Positions 18,627-27,642 of a DNA stretch of 64,000 nucleotides are shown one piece after another. The position numbers and the translations under genes were made by a program. The notes under the pieces were generated by a model. It had not been told where the DNA came from. It was given only the letters and a program-made list of their open reading frames with translations, and did not search any database. This DNA is from Corynebacterium sanguinis (GTDB lineage: Bacteria; Actinomycetota; Actinomycetes; Mycobacteriales; Mycobacteriaceae). The first letter of the stretch is position 1. Each line of letters begins with the position of its first letter. The stretch is taken from assembly GCF_007641235.1 (NCBI RefSeq), contig NZ_CP038157.1, positions 124,001-188,000 of the forward strand, given 5' to 3'.

Positions 18627-18821
18627 TGTCAACAATGTCGCGGCTGATCAGCTTGACGGCCGCCGAAACGCGCCCCGGCACCAGTGTCAACAATGTCGCG
18701 ACTGACCTGACAACCATCATCCCAGGTGGTTTTGCGACCCTAACTGTCAACGATGTCGCGACTGACCTGACAACCATCACAACCGCCACCCCAGGCACGC
18801 CCTGTCAACTATGTCGTGACT
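18627..18821. repeat. Four 19-bp iterons in the right end of the IS481-family element
   Basis: Copies of TGTCAACnATGTCGnGnCT lie at 18627-18645, 18686-18704, 18745-18763 and 18803-18821, spaced 59, 59 and 58 bp. Copies 2 and 3 are followed by the same CTGACCTGACAACCATC-like stretch. Two inverted copies lie at the left end, at 17349-17367 and 17372-17390. They are probable transposase-binding sites; the innermost begins 3 bp from the chosen transposase start. Confidence 0.75.
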
Positions 18822-18828
18822 TCGGACA

Positions 18829-18844
18829 CTCTCTGGGGCGCTCA
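18829..18844. repeat. 16-bp target site duplication, right copy
   Basis: CTCTCTGGGGCGCTCA repeats the left-flank sequence exactly and defines the right end of the insertion. Confidence 0.85.
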
Positions 18845-18849
18845 AAGAA

Positions 18850-18889
18850 AACCCCCTGACCTTTCATTTTAAGAGGCCAGAGGGTTTTT
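18850..18889 (+). terminator. Rho-independent terminator, originally of tRNA-Arg
   Basis: ACCCCCTGACCT and AGGCCAGAGGGT pair at 10 of 12 positions around a short AT-rich loop, followed by a run of five T. It lies right after the duplicated tRNA end, so before the IS insertion it would have been immediately downstream of tRNA-Arg. Confidence 0.72.
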
Positions 18890-19604
18890 GCTCTTTATAG
18901 GGAGCGCTACGGAGCACCCGGGAGAACCCCTCGGGGCTCATCATGTCGTGGGATTGTCGTGAGATCGCAGAGCCCTCAGTCCAGTTACGAAAGTCAGACT
19001 CGGAGTAAAGGAGGTCCAGCAATCTACACCTCAGGGAACCGCGCTACTGGAAGCGCATCCCAAACACGCAGATCACCGGGTCCGAGAGTTGTGGAGTCAA
19101 ATATAAGTTGGAAGCGAGCTGTAGGCGGCAAAGGGAACCCACCTCATATACCTCCAGGTGAAAGACATCTCTTCGCAAAGATATTCTTATTATTGTGACA
19201 ACCCGCGTCTACTCCTTTGATCAGGTGAATCTTTCGGTGGCCAAGTCGAAATGTGGTATCCCCACGGGGAGCACTTCGCCTCACTGGAATCGTGTTGGGC
19301 AGCGGGGAGGGCAGGGAGAGCCAGGCCAAAACCGAAGAAGAGCTTCGCCTGAGTGAGAGAACCCGAGTGAAGAAAGAGGAGCCGCTCACCCGGCGCGACA
19401 TCGACGTTGTTGAGGGGGTTCACCCTGTGGTCGTATCTGAGTAGTCGGTTGCTTCGTCCGTGGAGAGGTTGCTCTTAACCAGGGTTTTCTCGCTGTTGGA
19501 GGGGGAAAACTCCGAGGGGTGGGGGTTGTTTACATGGGGTGGCTGTCTGGAAGTTGGGAGGGATCTTCCTAGAGTAGGAAGAAACTCGCCTCAAGAAAGA
19601 CAGG
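18890..19604. other. Gene-poor stretch between IS481 element and hsdM
   Basis: About 715 bp with no recognisable gene. It has lower GC than the flanking core genome. Short open frames (for example 18959-19198 and 19253-19444 on the plus strand) have no recognised domain or convincing ribosome site. A frame at 18901-19005 ends with EIAEPSVQLRKSDSE and could be the tail of a lost gene. The 3' part should hold the hsdM promoter, but I cannot point to a clear one. Confidence 0.5.
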
Positions 19605-21575
19605 TTGCTCTTGTTTAATCACGCCTCTTTTATTTGGAGTGCCGCCGACCTTCTGCGTGGAACCTACAAGCAGCACCAGTACGGCAACATCATCCTCCCC
19701 TTCACCGTTCTCGCTCGTCTTGACGGAGTACTGGCTCCCACCAAGCAAGCGGTGCTGGCGGCCATCGAAGGCCTTGACCCGGAGCAGACGCCTTCGGCGG
19801 GTATGTTGCGCAACCGGGCTGGTCACGACTACTCCTTCTACAACCGTTCTCAACATGACCTGCGATCGTTGCAGGGCGATGTGGATAACCTGGAGGAAAA
19901 CCTCCGCGACTATGTCAACGCTTTCTCTCCGAACGTGCGCGATATTTTCGAGCAGTACAAATTCGATGAGATCATTATCGACCTCGCCAACAACGACCTG
20001 CTGCTGGAGATCCTTCAGCACTTCGCCAAGGCTGACCTGCGCCCCGAGGCAGTATCCAATGAGGTGATGGGTCATATCTTCGAAGAGCTCATCCGGAAAT
20101 TCGCGGAAGCCTCTAACGAGACTGCCGGTGAGCACTTCACCCCGCGTGAGGTCATCGACTTGATGGTCACCATCTTGTTAGACGGGGATGCCGATCTGAC
20201 CACTCCAGGGGTGATTCGCTCGGTCTATGACCCCACGGCGGGCACGGGCGGAATGCTCTCGGCGGCTGATAATAAGATCAAAGACTTCAATAAGCACGCC
20301 CAGGTCAACCTGCTTGGCCAGGAGATCAACCCCGAGTCTTATGCGATTTGCAAGGCCGACATGGTGGCCAAGGGCCAGCCGATCACTAATATCCAGCTCG
20401 GCAACACCTTGACGAACCCGGCGTTTGAGGATCAGACCTTTCACTACGCGTTGTCGAACCCTCCCTTTGGTGTGGCGTGGAAAAAGGACAGGCCGGCGGT
20501 GGAGCGCGAGCATAAGATCGCTGGTTATTCTGGGCGCTTTGGCCCCGGGTTGCCGCGAGTCTCTGACGGCTCGTTGTTGTTTCTCATGCACCTGGTCTCG
20601 AAGCTACGTGAACCCGGCCTGCAGGGAGGTGCAGCTGGTCGAGGGGCCATCGTGCTCAATGGCTCGCCGCTGTTTACCGGTGGAGCAGGCTCGGGAGAGT
20701 CGAATATCCGTAAGTGGGTGCTCGACAACGACTATCTTGAGGCGATCATCGGGTTGCCGACAGACATGTTCTACAACACCGGGATCTCCACGTATGTCTG
20801 GATTCTCAACAAAGACAAAGACCCCGCTCGCAAGGGCAAGGTCCAGCTGATCGACGCCACCGAGATGTCCGTCAAGATGCGCAAGTCGATCGGCTCTAAG
20901 CGCAAGATGCTCTCCGGCGAGAACATCAAAACGATCGCCATGCTGTACGGGGACTTCGTAGAATCCGAGCACTCGAAGATCTTCGACACCACCGACTTTT
21001 ACTATCGCACCATCACGGTGGAGCGGCCGTTGAAGCTCAACTACGCGTTCACCTCCCAGCGCATCGACAAGGTGATGACTGCCCGGCCGGTGGCCAGGCT
21101 CGAGGAGGGCGAGCAGGAAGCCCTCCAGGCGGCCCTGAGAGGCGCTGAGGCGGCCACTGGCGGGGTCGTGTCCACCAACCGGGCCCAGTTCACCACAGAG
21201 CTTAAGAAAGCCCTGTCTGCCGAAGAGATCGTTCTCAAGCCGGCTGTGCTCAAGGCTGTGATCACTGAACTCGGGGAACACGATGACCAGGGTGAGCTTG
21301 TCATGAAGGCGGGCAAACCCGAAGCAGACGCTAGCCTGCGGGATACGGAAAACGTCCCCTGGGATCAGGACATCCACGACTACCTCGAACGAGAAGTCAA
21401 ACCCTTCGTCCCTGATGCTTGGATCGATGAATCCAAGACGAAAGAAGGCGTCGAGATCCCCTTCACCCGCCACTTCTGTAAGTACGTCCCTCCACGTCCG
21501 CTAGAGGAGATTGACCGGGATCTCGACGAAGTTCTTGGCCGCATCCGTCTCCGCCTGGAGCAGGTGAAAGCATGA
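19605..21575 (+). CDS. hsdM: Type I restriction-modification DNA methyltransferase subunit HsdM
   Basis: A 656-aa N6-adenine methyltransferase. The N-terminal helical HsdM domain begins NHASFIWSAADLLRGTYK; the SAM-binding motif DPTAGTGGML is near residue 209 and the catalytic NPPF motif near residue 285. With HsdS it modifies adenine in the bipartite host site; with HsdR it forms the restriction complex. Start is uncertain: TTG at 19605 or TTG at 19611, neither with a strong ribosome site. The last four bases overlap hsdS (ATGA), the head of a three-gene operon. Confidence 0.93.
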   Translation: MLLFNHASFIWSAADLLRGTYKQHQYGNIILPFTVLARLDGVLAPTKQAVLAAIEGLDPEQTPSAGMLRNRAGHDYSFYNRSQHDLRSLQGDVDNLEENLRDYVNAFSPNVRDIFEQYKFDEIIIDLANNDLLLEILQHFAKADLRPEAVSNEVMGHIFEELIRKFAEASNETAGEHFTPREVIDLMVTILLDGDADLTTPGVIRSVYDPTAGTGGMLSAADNKIKDFNKHAQVNLLGQEINPESYAICKADMVAKGQPITNIQLGNTLTNPAFEDQTFHYALSNPPFGVAWKKDRPAVEREHKIAGYSGRFGPGLPRVSDGSLLFLMHLVSKLREPGLQGGAAGRGAIVLNGSPLFTGGAGSGESNIRKWVLDNDYLEAIIGLPTDMFYNTGISTYVWILNKDKDPARKGKVQLIDATEMSVKMRKSIGSKRKMLSGENIKTIAMLYGDFVESEHSKIFDTTDFYYRTITVERPLKLNYAFTSQRIDKVMTARPVARLEEGEQEALQAALRGAEAATGGVVSTNRAQFTTELKKALSAEEIVLKPAVLKAVITELGEHDDQGELVMKAGKPEADASLRDTENVPWDQDIHDYLEREVKPFVPDAWIDESKTKEGVEIPFTRHFCKYVPPRPLEEIDRDLDEVLGRIRLRLEQVKA

Positions 21576-22834
21576 GAAAGATTCCACTTAAACGTCTTGT
21601 TTCCCGGCCGGTAGTGAATGGATTAGGGCTTTCAGGTTCTGAAAATAATACGGATGACCCTAGGTATATCCGGATCACGGACATAGGAGCCGATGGCAAG
21701 CTTCGCGACGAGGTATTCGCCTCACAACCACGCCAGTTGATCGGGGATGCCTGGGTCCACTCAGGGGATATCCTAGTTGCTTCAGTCGGAGCCACAGTCG
21801 GAAAGTCTTACTTGCATCTGTCAGAGGGAGACTTCTGTTACGCCGGATATCTATCACGGGTCCGGCCAGACATGTCGAAGGCAGAACCACGCTTCCTCGG
21901 CTACTGGATGGAATCTCACGATTGGTGGGAACAAGTGCGACAACGAATTGTAGGATCAACGATTGAGAACCTAAGTGCATCGAAAATCGCCTCGTTCTCG
22001 GTTCCTCTTGTCTCACTAGAAGAGCAAGGTCTGATTGCGGATTATCTCGACCGAGAAACCGCCGAAATCGACGCCTTCCTCGAGGATCTCAAACAACTAA
22101 AGGCTTACACCGCTGAACGGGCTCGTGCACTTCTCGAGCACGAACTGTGGGCTACCGCTAAAGAGTTTGCCCCTCTGCGTCGCTTCTTGCTTCGAGTTGA
22201 TCAGGGAATAAGTCCGGAAGCTGACTCTTCTCCTGCCGGCCCAGGAGAGCTAGGGGTTTTAAAAGCTGGTTGCACGAATCATGGACGCTTTGATCTTTGG
22301 GCGAATAAGCGGCTAGATAATTCAGATCAGTTCACAGCATCAATGTTTGTCGCTGAAGGCGATCTGATTGTGACTCGCGCTAGCGGAAGCCTTATGCATG
22401 TCGGATCTGCAGCCCTAGTTCCGCACCTGGATCGCCAACTGGCTATGTCTGATAAACACTATCGTCTTGTGACCGATGACCACTTGGATAGCGAATATCT
22501 GGCGCTTGTAATGCAAACAGCTCGCTGGCGTACGCAGCTGGAACCTCTTGTGTCTGGTGCTCAAGGACTCGCGAGAAATATCTCCATTCCCAACCTCAAG
22601 ACGCTTGAAGTACCTGTTGTCTCTCGTATGCAGCAGGAAGAAGTCAAGGAAAAACTCCGTGAACAGGTTCAGAAGGTAGCAATGGCTTCTGACGATGTCG
22701 ATGCTCTAATCTCTCTAGGCGAGGAACGACGTTCGGCACTCATCTCTGCTGCTGTCACTGGTCAGATCGATGTAACAGCTCAGGGTATGTCCGCCGCAGA
22801 GCAGCTGCAGGATGAGCTGGAGGCCAAAGTATGA
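21572..22834 (+). CDS. hsdS: Type I restriction-modification specificity subunit HsdS
   Basis: A 420-aa specificity subunit with the two-repeat layout of HsdS. The first target-recognition domain begins around RYIRITDIGADGKL and GDILVASVGATVGKSYL; the first conserved helix follows EEQGLIADYLDRETAEIDAFLEDL. The second domain carries VAEGDLIVTRASGSL and is followed by a second helical spacer ending EERRSALISAAVTGQIDV. The two domains together read an asymmetric bipartite DNA site, which cannot be predicted here. It overlaps hsdM and hsdR by 4 nt on either side. Confidence 0.92.
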   Translation: MRKIPLKRLVSRPVVNGLGLSGSENNTDDPRYIRITDIGADGKLRDEVFASQPRQLIGDAWVHSGDILVASVGATVGKSYLHLSEGDFCYAGYLSRVRPDMSKAEPRFLGYWMESHDWWEQVRQRIVGSTIENLSASKIASFSVPLVSLEEQGLIADYLDRETAEIDAFLEDLKQLKAYTAERARALLEHELWATAKEFAPLRRFLLRVDQGISPEADSSPAGPGELGVLKAGCTNHGRFDLWANKRLDNSDQFTASMFVAEGDLIVTRASGSLMHVGSAALVPHLDRQLAMSDKHYRLVTDDHLDSEYLALVMQTARWRTQLEPLVSGAQGLARNISIPNLKTLEVPVVSRMQQEEVKEKLREQVQKVAMASDDVDALISLGEERRSALISAAVTGQIDVTAQGMSAAEQLQDELEAKV

Positions 22835-25800
22835 GTGTGGGTGCGCATCGGGAGGTTCATCTCCAACGGTTTGTCGTTGACCACCTCACCTCCCATGGAT
22901 GGTTGTCGTCGAAGGGCAATGAGGGCTATGACAAAGAACGAGCCCTGTTTGTTCCCGACCTGCTGGGATGGCTGGAGGAAACCGATCCGGAGAACTACCA
23001 CCGGATCGTTCCGAAAGACGGACCCGAGGCGGCAGTGACCAAAGGCCAGAAGCGGATCCTCGACCGAGTAGCCAAGCAGCTAGGGGTGGAGGAAAAACAC
23101 GGCGGCGGCACCCTGAATGTTCTGCGTCATGGTGTCGATATGGTGGGGGCGAAGAAGTTCAGCCTGCTGCAGATGCCGCCGGCCAACGATAAGAACCCTC
23201 GCCTGACCAAACGCTACGAGCGCAACCGCCTGCGAGTCGTCGAGGAGTTGGTCTATTCCACCCGCCACGGCAACCGGTTGGATCTGACGTTATTCGCCAA
23301 CGGTATTCCTGTCGCTACCGCCGAGATCAAGACGGAGTTCACCCAGTCGCTGGATCAGGCGAAGGCTCAGTATCGCACCCAGCGCCTTCCTCAGGGGGAG
23401 CCGTTGTTGACGGCTGGGCGAGGTGCCTTGGTTCATTTCGCGGTCACTGATCGTCGTATAGCCATGACCACCTTCCTCAATGGTCAGCACACGAGGTTTC
23501 TGCCCTTTGATCAGAGCCATGAAGGGGGTGCCGGTAACCCGCCGTCGGCGACGGGGCATGCGACTAGTTACTTCTGGGAGGAGATCCTTGATCGGGATAC
23601 GTGGTTGACGATTTTGACGAAGTTTATCTACACCAACCACCAACACAAGGCCGACCCGCTCACTGGCAAGATCACCACGACCTCACAGATCCGCTTCCCT
23701 CGGTTTCACCAGTGGCGGGCAGTGTCCAAGATCGCGAAAGCGGCTGCGGTAGAAGGCCCGGGGCATAACTACCTCATTCAACATTCCGCAGGATCAGGTA
23801 AAACGGATTCGATTGCGTGGACCGCTCACCGTCTAGCCTCGTTGCACAATGAGGCCGGCGAGAAGGTCTTCGATACCGTTTTCGTCATCGCCGATCGACA
23901 GGTGTTGGATCGCCAGCTCCAGGACGCGGTTCAACAGCTAGAAACGGTGGCTGGTACTTTCCAAGCGATTGAATCCGGGGGCAGTGGGTCGAAAACTGCC
24001 CGGTTAACAGAGGTTCTGACCAGTGGAACGGCGAAGATCGTTGGAGTGACCTTACAGACTTTTCCGCATGCGCTCGCAGCGCTACAAGACCCGGATAACC
24101 AGGAGAAGCTTGCGGGACGGACGTTTGCTGTGATCGCTGACGAGGCGCACTCGTCTCAAACTGGTAGCTCCGCGAAGGCTTTGCGGGAGATGCTCTACCT
24201 AGGCAAGGAGGCTGAAGAGGTCGATTGGGAGGAGCCCGGCGCTGATCAAGACGCCCTGGCTGCGATGGCCGCTCGCAGTGACGAGGACAAGCGGTTGAGC
24301 TACTTCGCGTTTACTGCCACTCCGAAAGAAAAGACCCTGCAGCTATTTGGACGGCGCAATCCGGCTAGCCAGGAGCTGGAGCCGTTTGACCTGTACCCAA
24401 TGAAGCAGGCCATCGAGGAGGGGTTCATTCTCGATGTGCTCAAAAACTACACCACCTTCGAGATGGCCGCCCGCGTAGCCGAGAAGGGCCAAGACCCCAG
24501 TGTCGCAGCCGAGCAGCAGCCGGGCGGCCTCTCAGCAGAGGCGGCTATAAACGACGGAGAAGTTGATGTTCGGCAAGGAACTCGGGCGTATATCAACTTC
24601 GTTGAACACCACCCGACGAATGTCGCCTCCAAGGTCGACGTCATCCTCGATCACTACCGATCCACGGTTCAACCTCATCTAGGTGGCCGTGCCAAGGCAA
24701 TGATCGTGACCGCTTCTCGAGCAGCTGCGGTGCGCTATGCCCGGGCCTTAGACAAAGCGATCACTGAGCGAAACCTACCCCTGCAGACCCTGGTGGCCTT
24801 TTCCGGGGAGGTCCCTGACCCGGATGTTCCTTCGTTGCCGGGCACACTGCAGACGATGGTCACCGAGACCAGTATGAACCCCGTCCTCAATGGACGGGAT
24901 CTGGCCGATGTGTTCGCTCAAGACGGCCAGAATATCCTCGTGGTGGCCAATAAGTATCAGACTGGATTCGATCAACCCTTGCTGGTGGGCATGTACGTCG
25001 ACAAGCAACTCTCGGGCATCGCTGCGGTGCAGACGTTGTCACGACTCAACCGCAAGGTCGACGGCAAGACCGACACCTACGTTCTTGATTTTGTCAACGA
25101 CGCCGAGCAAATCCTCGCCTCGTTTCAGACCTACTACGAAGCAGCGCATATTGGGACGGAGTCCGACCCGGATCTCGTCGCTGATCTGATCGCCAAGCTC
25201 GAAGCCCAGCGCATCTTCACCTGGGCAGAAGTCGACCAAGTGTGGGAAGCATGGTCTGCCAAACGCACTCCCACCGCGCGGAAACACGCTCAGTTTTCTA
25301 GGCACCTGTTGCCGGCCGTGGAGAGATTTGAGAATGCGTGGGAGCAAGCGATACGCACCGAGGATGATCAGCGACGAGAAGAACTTCTCGACTTCAAGGC
25401 GGTGTTGGCTCAGTATGTGAAAGCTTATTCGTTTTTCAGCCAGATCCTGCACTTCGGTGACCCCCGCTACGAGAAGATGTCGGTCTTCGCCGACCTGCTG
25501 GCGAAAGCGCTGCGGAACTTTACAGCGGACGCCGAAAAACCGGAGGCAGTGGACGTCTCTGATGTGGTGCTGACCCACTACCGGCTGGAAAAGATCCGCG
25601 AAGATGACCTAGGGCTCAGCGCTACCGATGGTGAGGCTCCGGGTCTAACGGGTATGACCGAGGCGGGGTTGACGAAGGCTCGTGAATCGGAGCAGGTCAG
25701 AAAGTCGGAGTTGATTGAGAAGGTCAACAAGTACTTCGGTGACCTCGAAGCCAAGGACGAATACAAGGTCAACTTCATCGAGACGTTGCTTGCTGAAGCC

Positions 25801-26022
25801 GCTGATCACCCCGAGTTGGAGATGCAGGCGAAAAACAACTCGAAGATCGACTTCGCCAGCTCCCCGCAGCTGCAGGTCATCTTGGAGGATGCGCTCTGGC
25901 AGCAGGAGGAATCGTCCAACGAGGTTCTCAAGTCTGCCCGCGAGATGACGACTCTGAGGTTGGTGGAGATGGCCATGGAGTTCGGGCTCTTCGAGCGCCT
26001 CAGGGGCCAGGACACCGGCTGA
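22831..26022 (+). CDS. hsdR: Type I restriction endonuclease subunit HsdR
   Basis: A 1063-aa motor/nuclease subunit. The N-terminal PD-(D/E)XK nuclease core has D151 in RLDLTLF and E165-x-K167 in ATAEIKTE; the SF2 translocase has Walker A SAGSGKT at about 319-325, DEAH at about 437-440 and FAFTATPKEKT. A C-terminal helical domain ends the protein. All catalytic residues seen are intact, so the system is probably functional. The start overlaps the hsdS stop by 4 nt. Confidence 0.94.
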   Translation: MSVGAHREVHLQRFVVDHLTSHGWLSSKGNEGYDKERALFVPDLLGWLEETDPENYHRIVPKDGPEAAVTKGQKRILDRVAKQLGVEEKHGGGTLNVLRHGVDMVGAKKFSLLQMPPANDKNPRLTKRYERNRLRVVEELVYSTRHGNRLDLTLFANGIPVATAEIKTEFTQSLDQAKAQYRTQRLPQGEPLLTAGRGALVHFAVTDRRIAMTTFLNGQHTRFLPFDQSHEGGAGNPPSATGHATSYFWEEILDRDTWLTILTKFIYTNHQHKADPLTGKITTTSQIRFPRFHQWRAVSKIAKAAAVEGPGHNYLIQHSAGSGKTDSIAWTAHRLASLHNEAGEKVFDTVFVIADRQVLDRQLQDAVQQLETVAGTFQAIESGGSGSKTARLTEVLTSGTAKIVGVTLQTFPHALAALQDPDNQEKLAGRTFAVIADEAHSSQTGSSAKALREMLYLGKEAEEVDWEEPGADQDALAAMAARSDEDKRLSYFAFTATPKEKTLQLFGRRNPASQELEPFDLYPMKQAIEEGFILDVLKNYTTFEMAARVAEKGQDPSVAAEQQPGGLSAEAAINDGEVDVRQGTRAYINFVEHHPTNVASKVDVILDHYRSTVQPHLGGRAKAMIVTASRAAAVRYARALDKAITERNLPLQTLVAFSGEVPDPDVPSLPGTLQTMVTETSMNPVLNGRDLADVFAQDGQNILVVANKYQTGFDQPLLVGMYVDKQLSGIAAVQTLSRLNRKVDGKTDTYVLDFVNDAEQILASFQTYYEAAHIGTESDPDLVADLIAKLEAQRIFTWAEVDQVWEAWSAKRTPTARKHAQFSRHLLPAVERFENAWEQAIRTEDDQRREELLDFKAVLAQYVKAYSFFSQILHFGDPRYEKMSVFADLLAKALRNFTADAEKPEAVDVSDVVLTHYRLEKIREDDLGLSATDGEAPGLTGMTEAGLTKARESEQVRKSELIEKVNKYFGDLEAKDEYKVNFIETLLAEAADHPELEMQAKNNSKIDFASSPQLQVILEDALWQQEESSNEVLKSAREMTTLRLVEMAMEFGLFERLRGQDTG

Positions 26023-26194
26023 GCGCCCTTGGGTCTACCTGGCGAGTGTCACCGCCGCCTGACGGCAGACTAGGGCGCAGAACCGGGGCGGAGAAGGCTG
26101 CAGTCATCGAAAAATAGGTGGCGCGTGCTGTCATCTGGCTAGGCTGGGGTGGTCAGTATCCGTAGCTGCGGAACTTATCGATGGAGGAATCATC

Positions 26195-26374
26195 ATGGCT
26201 GTATCTCCGGAAAGCCTCTCGGCTGCCCTGTCTGCCCTCGGCCCTGCCGAGGAGGCAGTCACCGCAGAGACGGTGTGGGCACAGTCATCGAAGTTCTTCT
26301 TATCTCATTGGACGAGCAGGTGGCCCGAAACGCTACCCCTGCCCTCGGTTCTCGACAACCCGAACACGGTTTAG
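26195..26374 (+). CDS. Small ORF, 59 aa, unknown function
   Basis: An ATG preceded by an excellent ribosome site (GGAGGAA, 7 nt upstream) opens a 59-codon frame, beginning MAVSPESLSAAL and containing an acidic stretch (AEEAVTAETVWAQ) and a tryptophan-rich middle. It lies between hsdR and the unknown gene pair. No family is recognised. A second frame on the same strand (26149-26424) overlaps it, so a frameshifted remnant of a longer gene is an alternative explanation. Confidence 0.4.
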   Translation: MAVSPESLSAALSALGPAEEAVTAETVWAQSSKFFLSHWTSRWPETLPLPSVLDNPNTV

Positions 26375-26481
26375 GGTCAACATGCACAAACATTACTTGT
26401 CGATCAAACGCCCACCGGACTTGAAGAATGGCCGATCCAGACAACTAACTCAATATGCTCAACCGCTTATACTGAACGATT

Positions 26482-27642
26482 GTGACTCAAGCTGATCCGA
26501 ACATCGAAACAGTCGCCTCTCTGCATCTAGACGGCGACCGTTTTGAAGATTTCGGAATGCCCGCTGCAACTGCCCAAGAAATCGCAGCATTAGACGAACT
26601 TCTCTATCAACTCATCGAACTTCGCTGGCGAGCAAAACACCCTGATAATTCCAAACTGCCGAACAACTTTAGGCAGGATTACGAACTTCGCATCAACACT
26701 ATTGCGGAAGGGTCAGCAACACCGCTCCTGGAAAGAAGACGAAGCATCCCAGATGCCCCAACACTTTTCCCCGCTTCTTCTGACGAATTCACCGAGGATT
26801 ATCGCCAGGCGGTGGCGGAGTTAGAAGAAATTCTCAGGGTTGCGTCAGAGTACGGGCAACTACCCGAAAGCGTATATGCGTTACCTTCGCCAGCAATCCG
26901 CAACATTGGTTCGACTCTCCGTGAGGATGAGAAGCTGCAAGTCGGGCACGGCAGGATCACTGACTGGAGCGATAAACCTGCTTACACGACGTTCGCCCGT
27001 AAGTACCTGCTTGAACAACTGGACAAGCCACAACAAAAGCATGTCACCTATAGCGGACTTGTACGAAGCACGAACGTATCGAGTGGCACCTTCAGCTTTG
27101 TGGATGTCGAGTCTCGCGTTTCAGCAACGGCGGCCTACGACAACGGCTTCGAACTCGAAATTGATGGAGAAAATGAACAAACCTGGGCTTGGGTCGAAGT
27201 TTCAGGTGAAGTCGAATTCACCATCAATTCGAACTCGCATACCTTCACGTCCGTTGACAGCATCAACACGAGCCAGCTCACTCCCGATTACAACCGATTG
27301 CAGGGACGTCTCAATGAGATTGGAGACTTGCAGCCGGGATGGCTTGATGGTGAAATCGGCGACGCATTTACGAAGAATCAACTCGACGAAGCTCAAGCTG
27401 TACTAAAAGCTTCTGTTGTGGCAGGCAAATTGCCGGATACAGTGGCACCGTCCATTGAAGGGGCAATTGAATTTTCGTGGATTGATGGCAATCAGCATTT
27501 CTCAATCGAGGTGGAACCCGAAGGCAGTTTTTACTTCCACAAGTCCAACACCGACTCGATGAATGCGACCAGTAAGGACGTGGAGTCCTTGAGCAAATAC
27601 CCCTCAGACCTCATTCTCGAATGGGTTCGGAGGACAGTTTAG
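26482..27642 (+). CDS. Unknown protein A of a two-gene cassette next to hsdR
   Basis: A 386-aa protein, GTG start at 26482. The N-terminal 160 residues are mostly helical, with an early ATAQEIAALDELLYQL segment. A central region of about residues 190-265 (HVTYSGLVRSTNVSSGTFSF, then EQTWAWVEVSG) looks beta-rich. The C-terminus (IEFSWIDGNQHFSIEVEPEG) ends with an aspartate- and serine-rich stretch. There is no signal peptide, membrane span or known catalytic motif. GC content and codon use are lower than in the core genome. It shares one base with the next gene and is probably translated with it. Not recognised; an island-borne, possibly defence-related role is inferred from position only. Confidence 0.75.
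   Translation: MTQADPNIETVASLHLDGDRFEDFGMPAATAQEIAALDELLYQLIELRWRAKHPDNSKLPNNFRQDYELRINTIAEGSATPLLERRRSIPDAPTLFPASSDEFTEDYRQAVAELEEILRVASEYGQLPESVYALPSPAIRNIGSTLREDEKLQVGHGRITDWSDKPAYTTFARKYLLEQLDKPQQKHVTYSGLVRSTNVSSGTFSFVDVESRVSATAAYDNGFELEIDGENEQTWAWVEVSGEVEFTINSNSHTFTSVDSINTSQLTPDYNRLQGRLNEIGDLQPGWLDGEIGDAFTKNQLDEAQAVLKASVVAGKLPDTVAPSIEGAIEFSWIDGNQHFSIEVEPEGSFYFHKSNTDSMNATSKDVESLSKYPSDLILEWVRRTV

Larger units (their letters stand above)
17342..18828 (-). mobile_element. IS481-family insertion sequence (1487 bp)
   Basis: The element is bounded by inverted ends: the left end starts TGTCATGAGTCGCGACATGG and the right end, read on the other strand, starts TGTCCGAAGTCACGACATAG, with about 22 of 27 positions matching. 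A perfect 16-bp direct repeat flanks it. It encodes one DDE transposase on the minus strand. Inside both ends lie extra copies of a 19-bp motif (TGTCAACnATGTCGCGACT). Insertion separated tRNA-Arg from the terminator that now lies at 18850. IS481 elements normally give target duplications of up to about 15 bp, so 16 bp is at the long end. Confidence 0.85.

Noticed and set aside
18625..18798. N-terminal extension of the IS481 transposase frame
   Set aside because: The 58 extra residues only translate the terminal iterons of the element (VRSVATxLT twice); the GTG at 18624 fits the family start better.
18959..19198. A 79-codon plus-strand frame in the IS481-hsdM gap, and another at 19253-19444
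   Set aside because: No ribosome site, no recognised domain and irregular composition; reported only as a gene-poor stretch.
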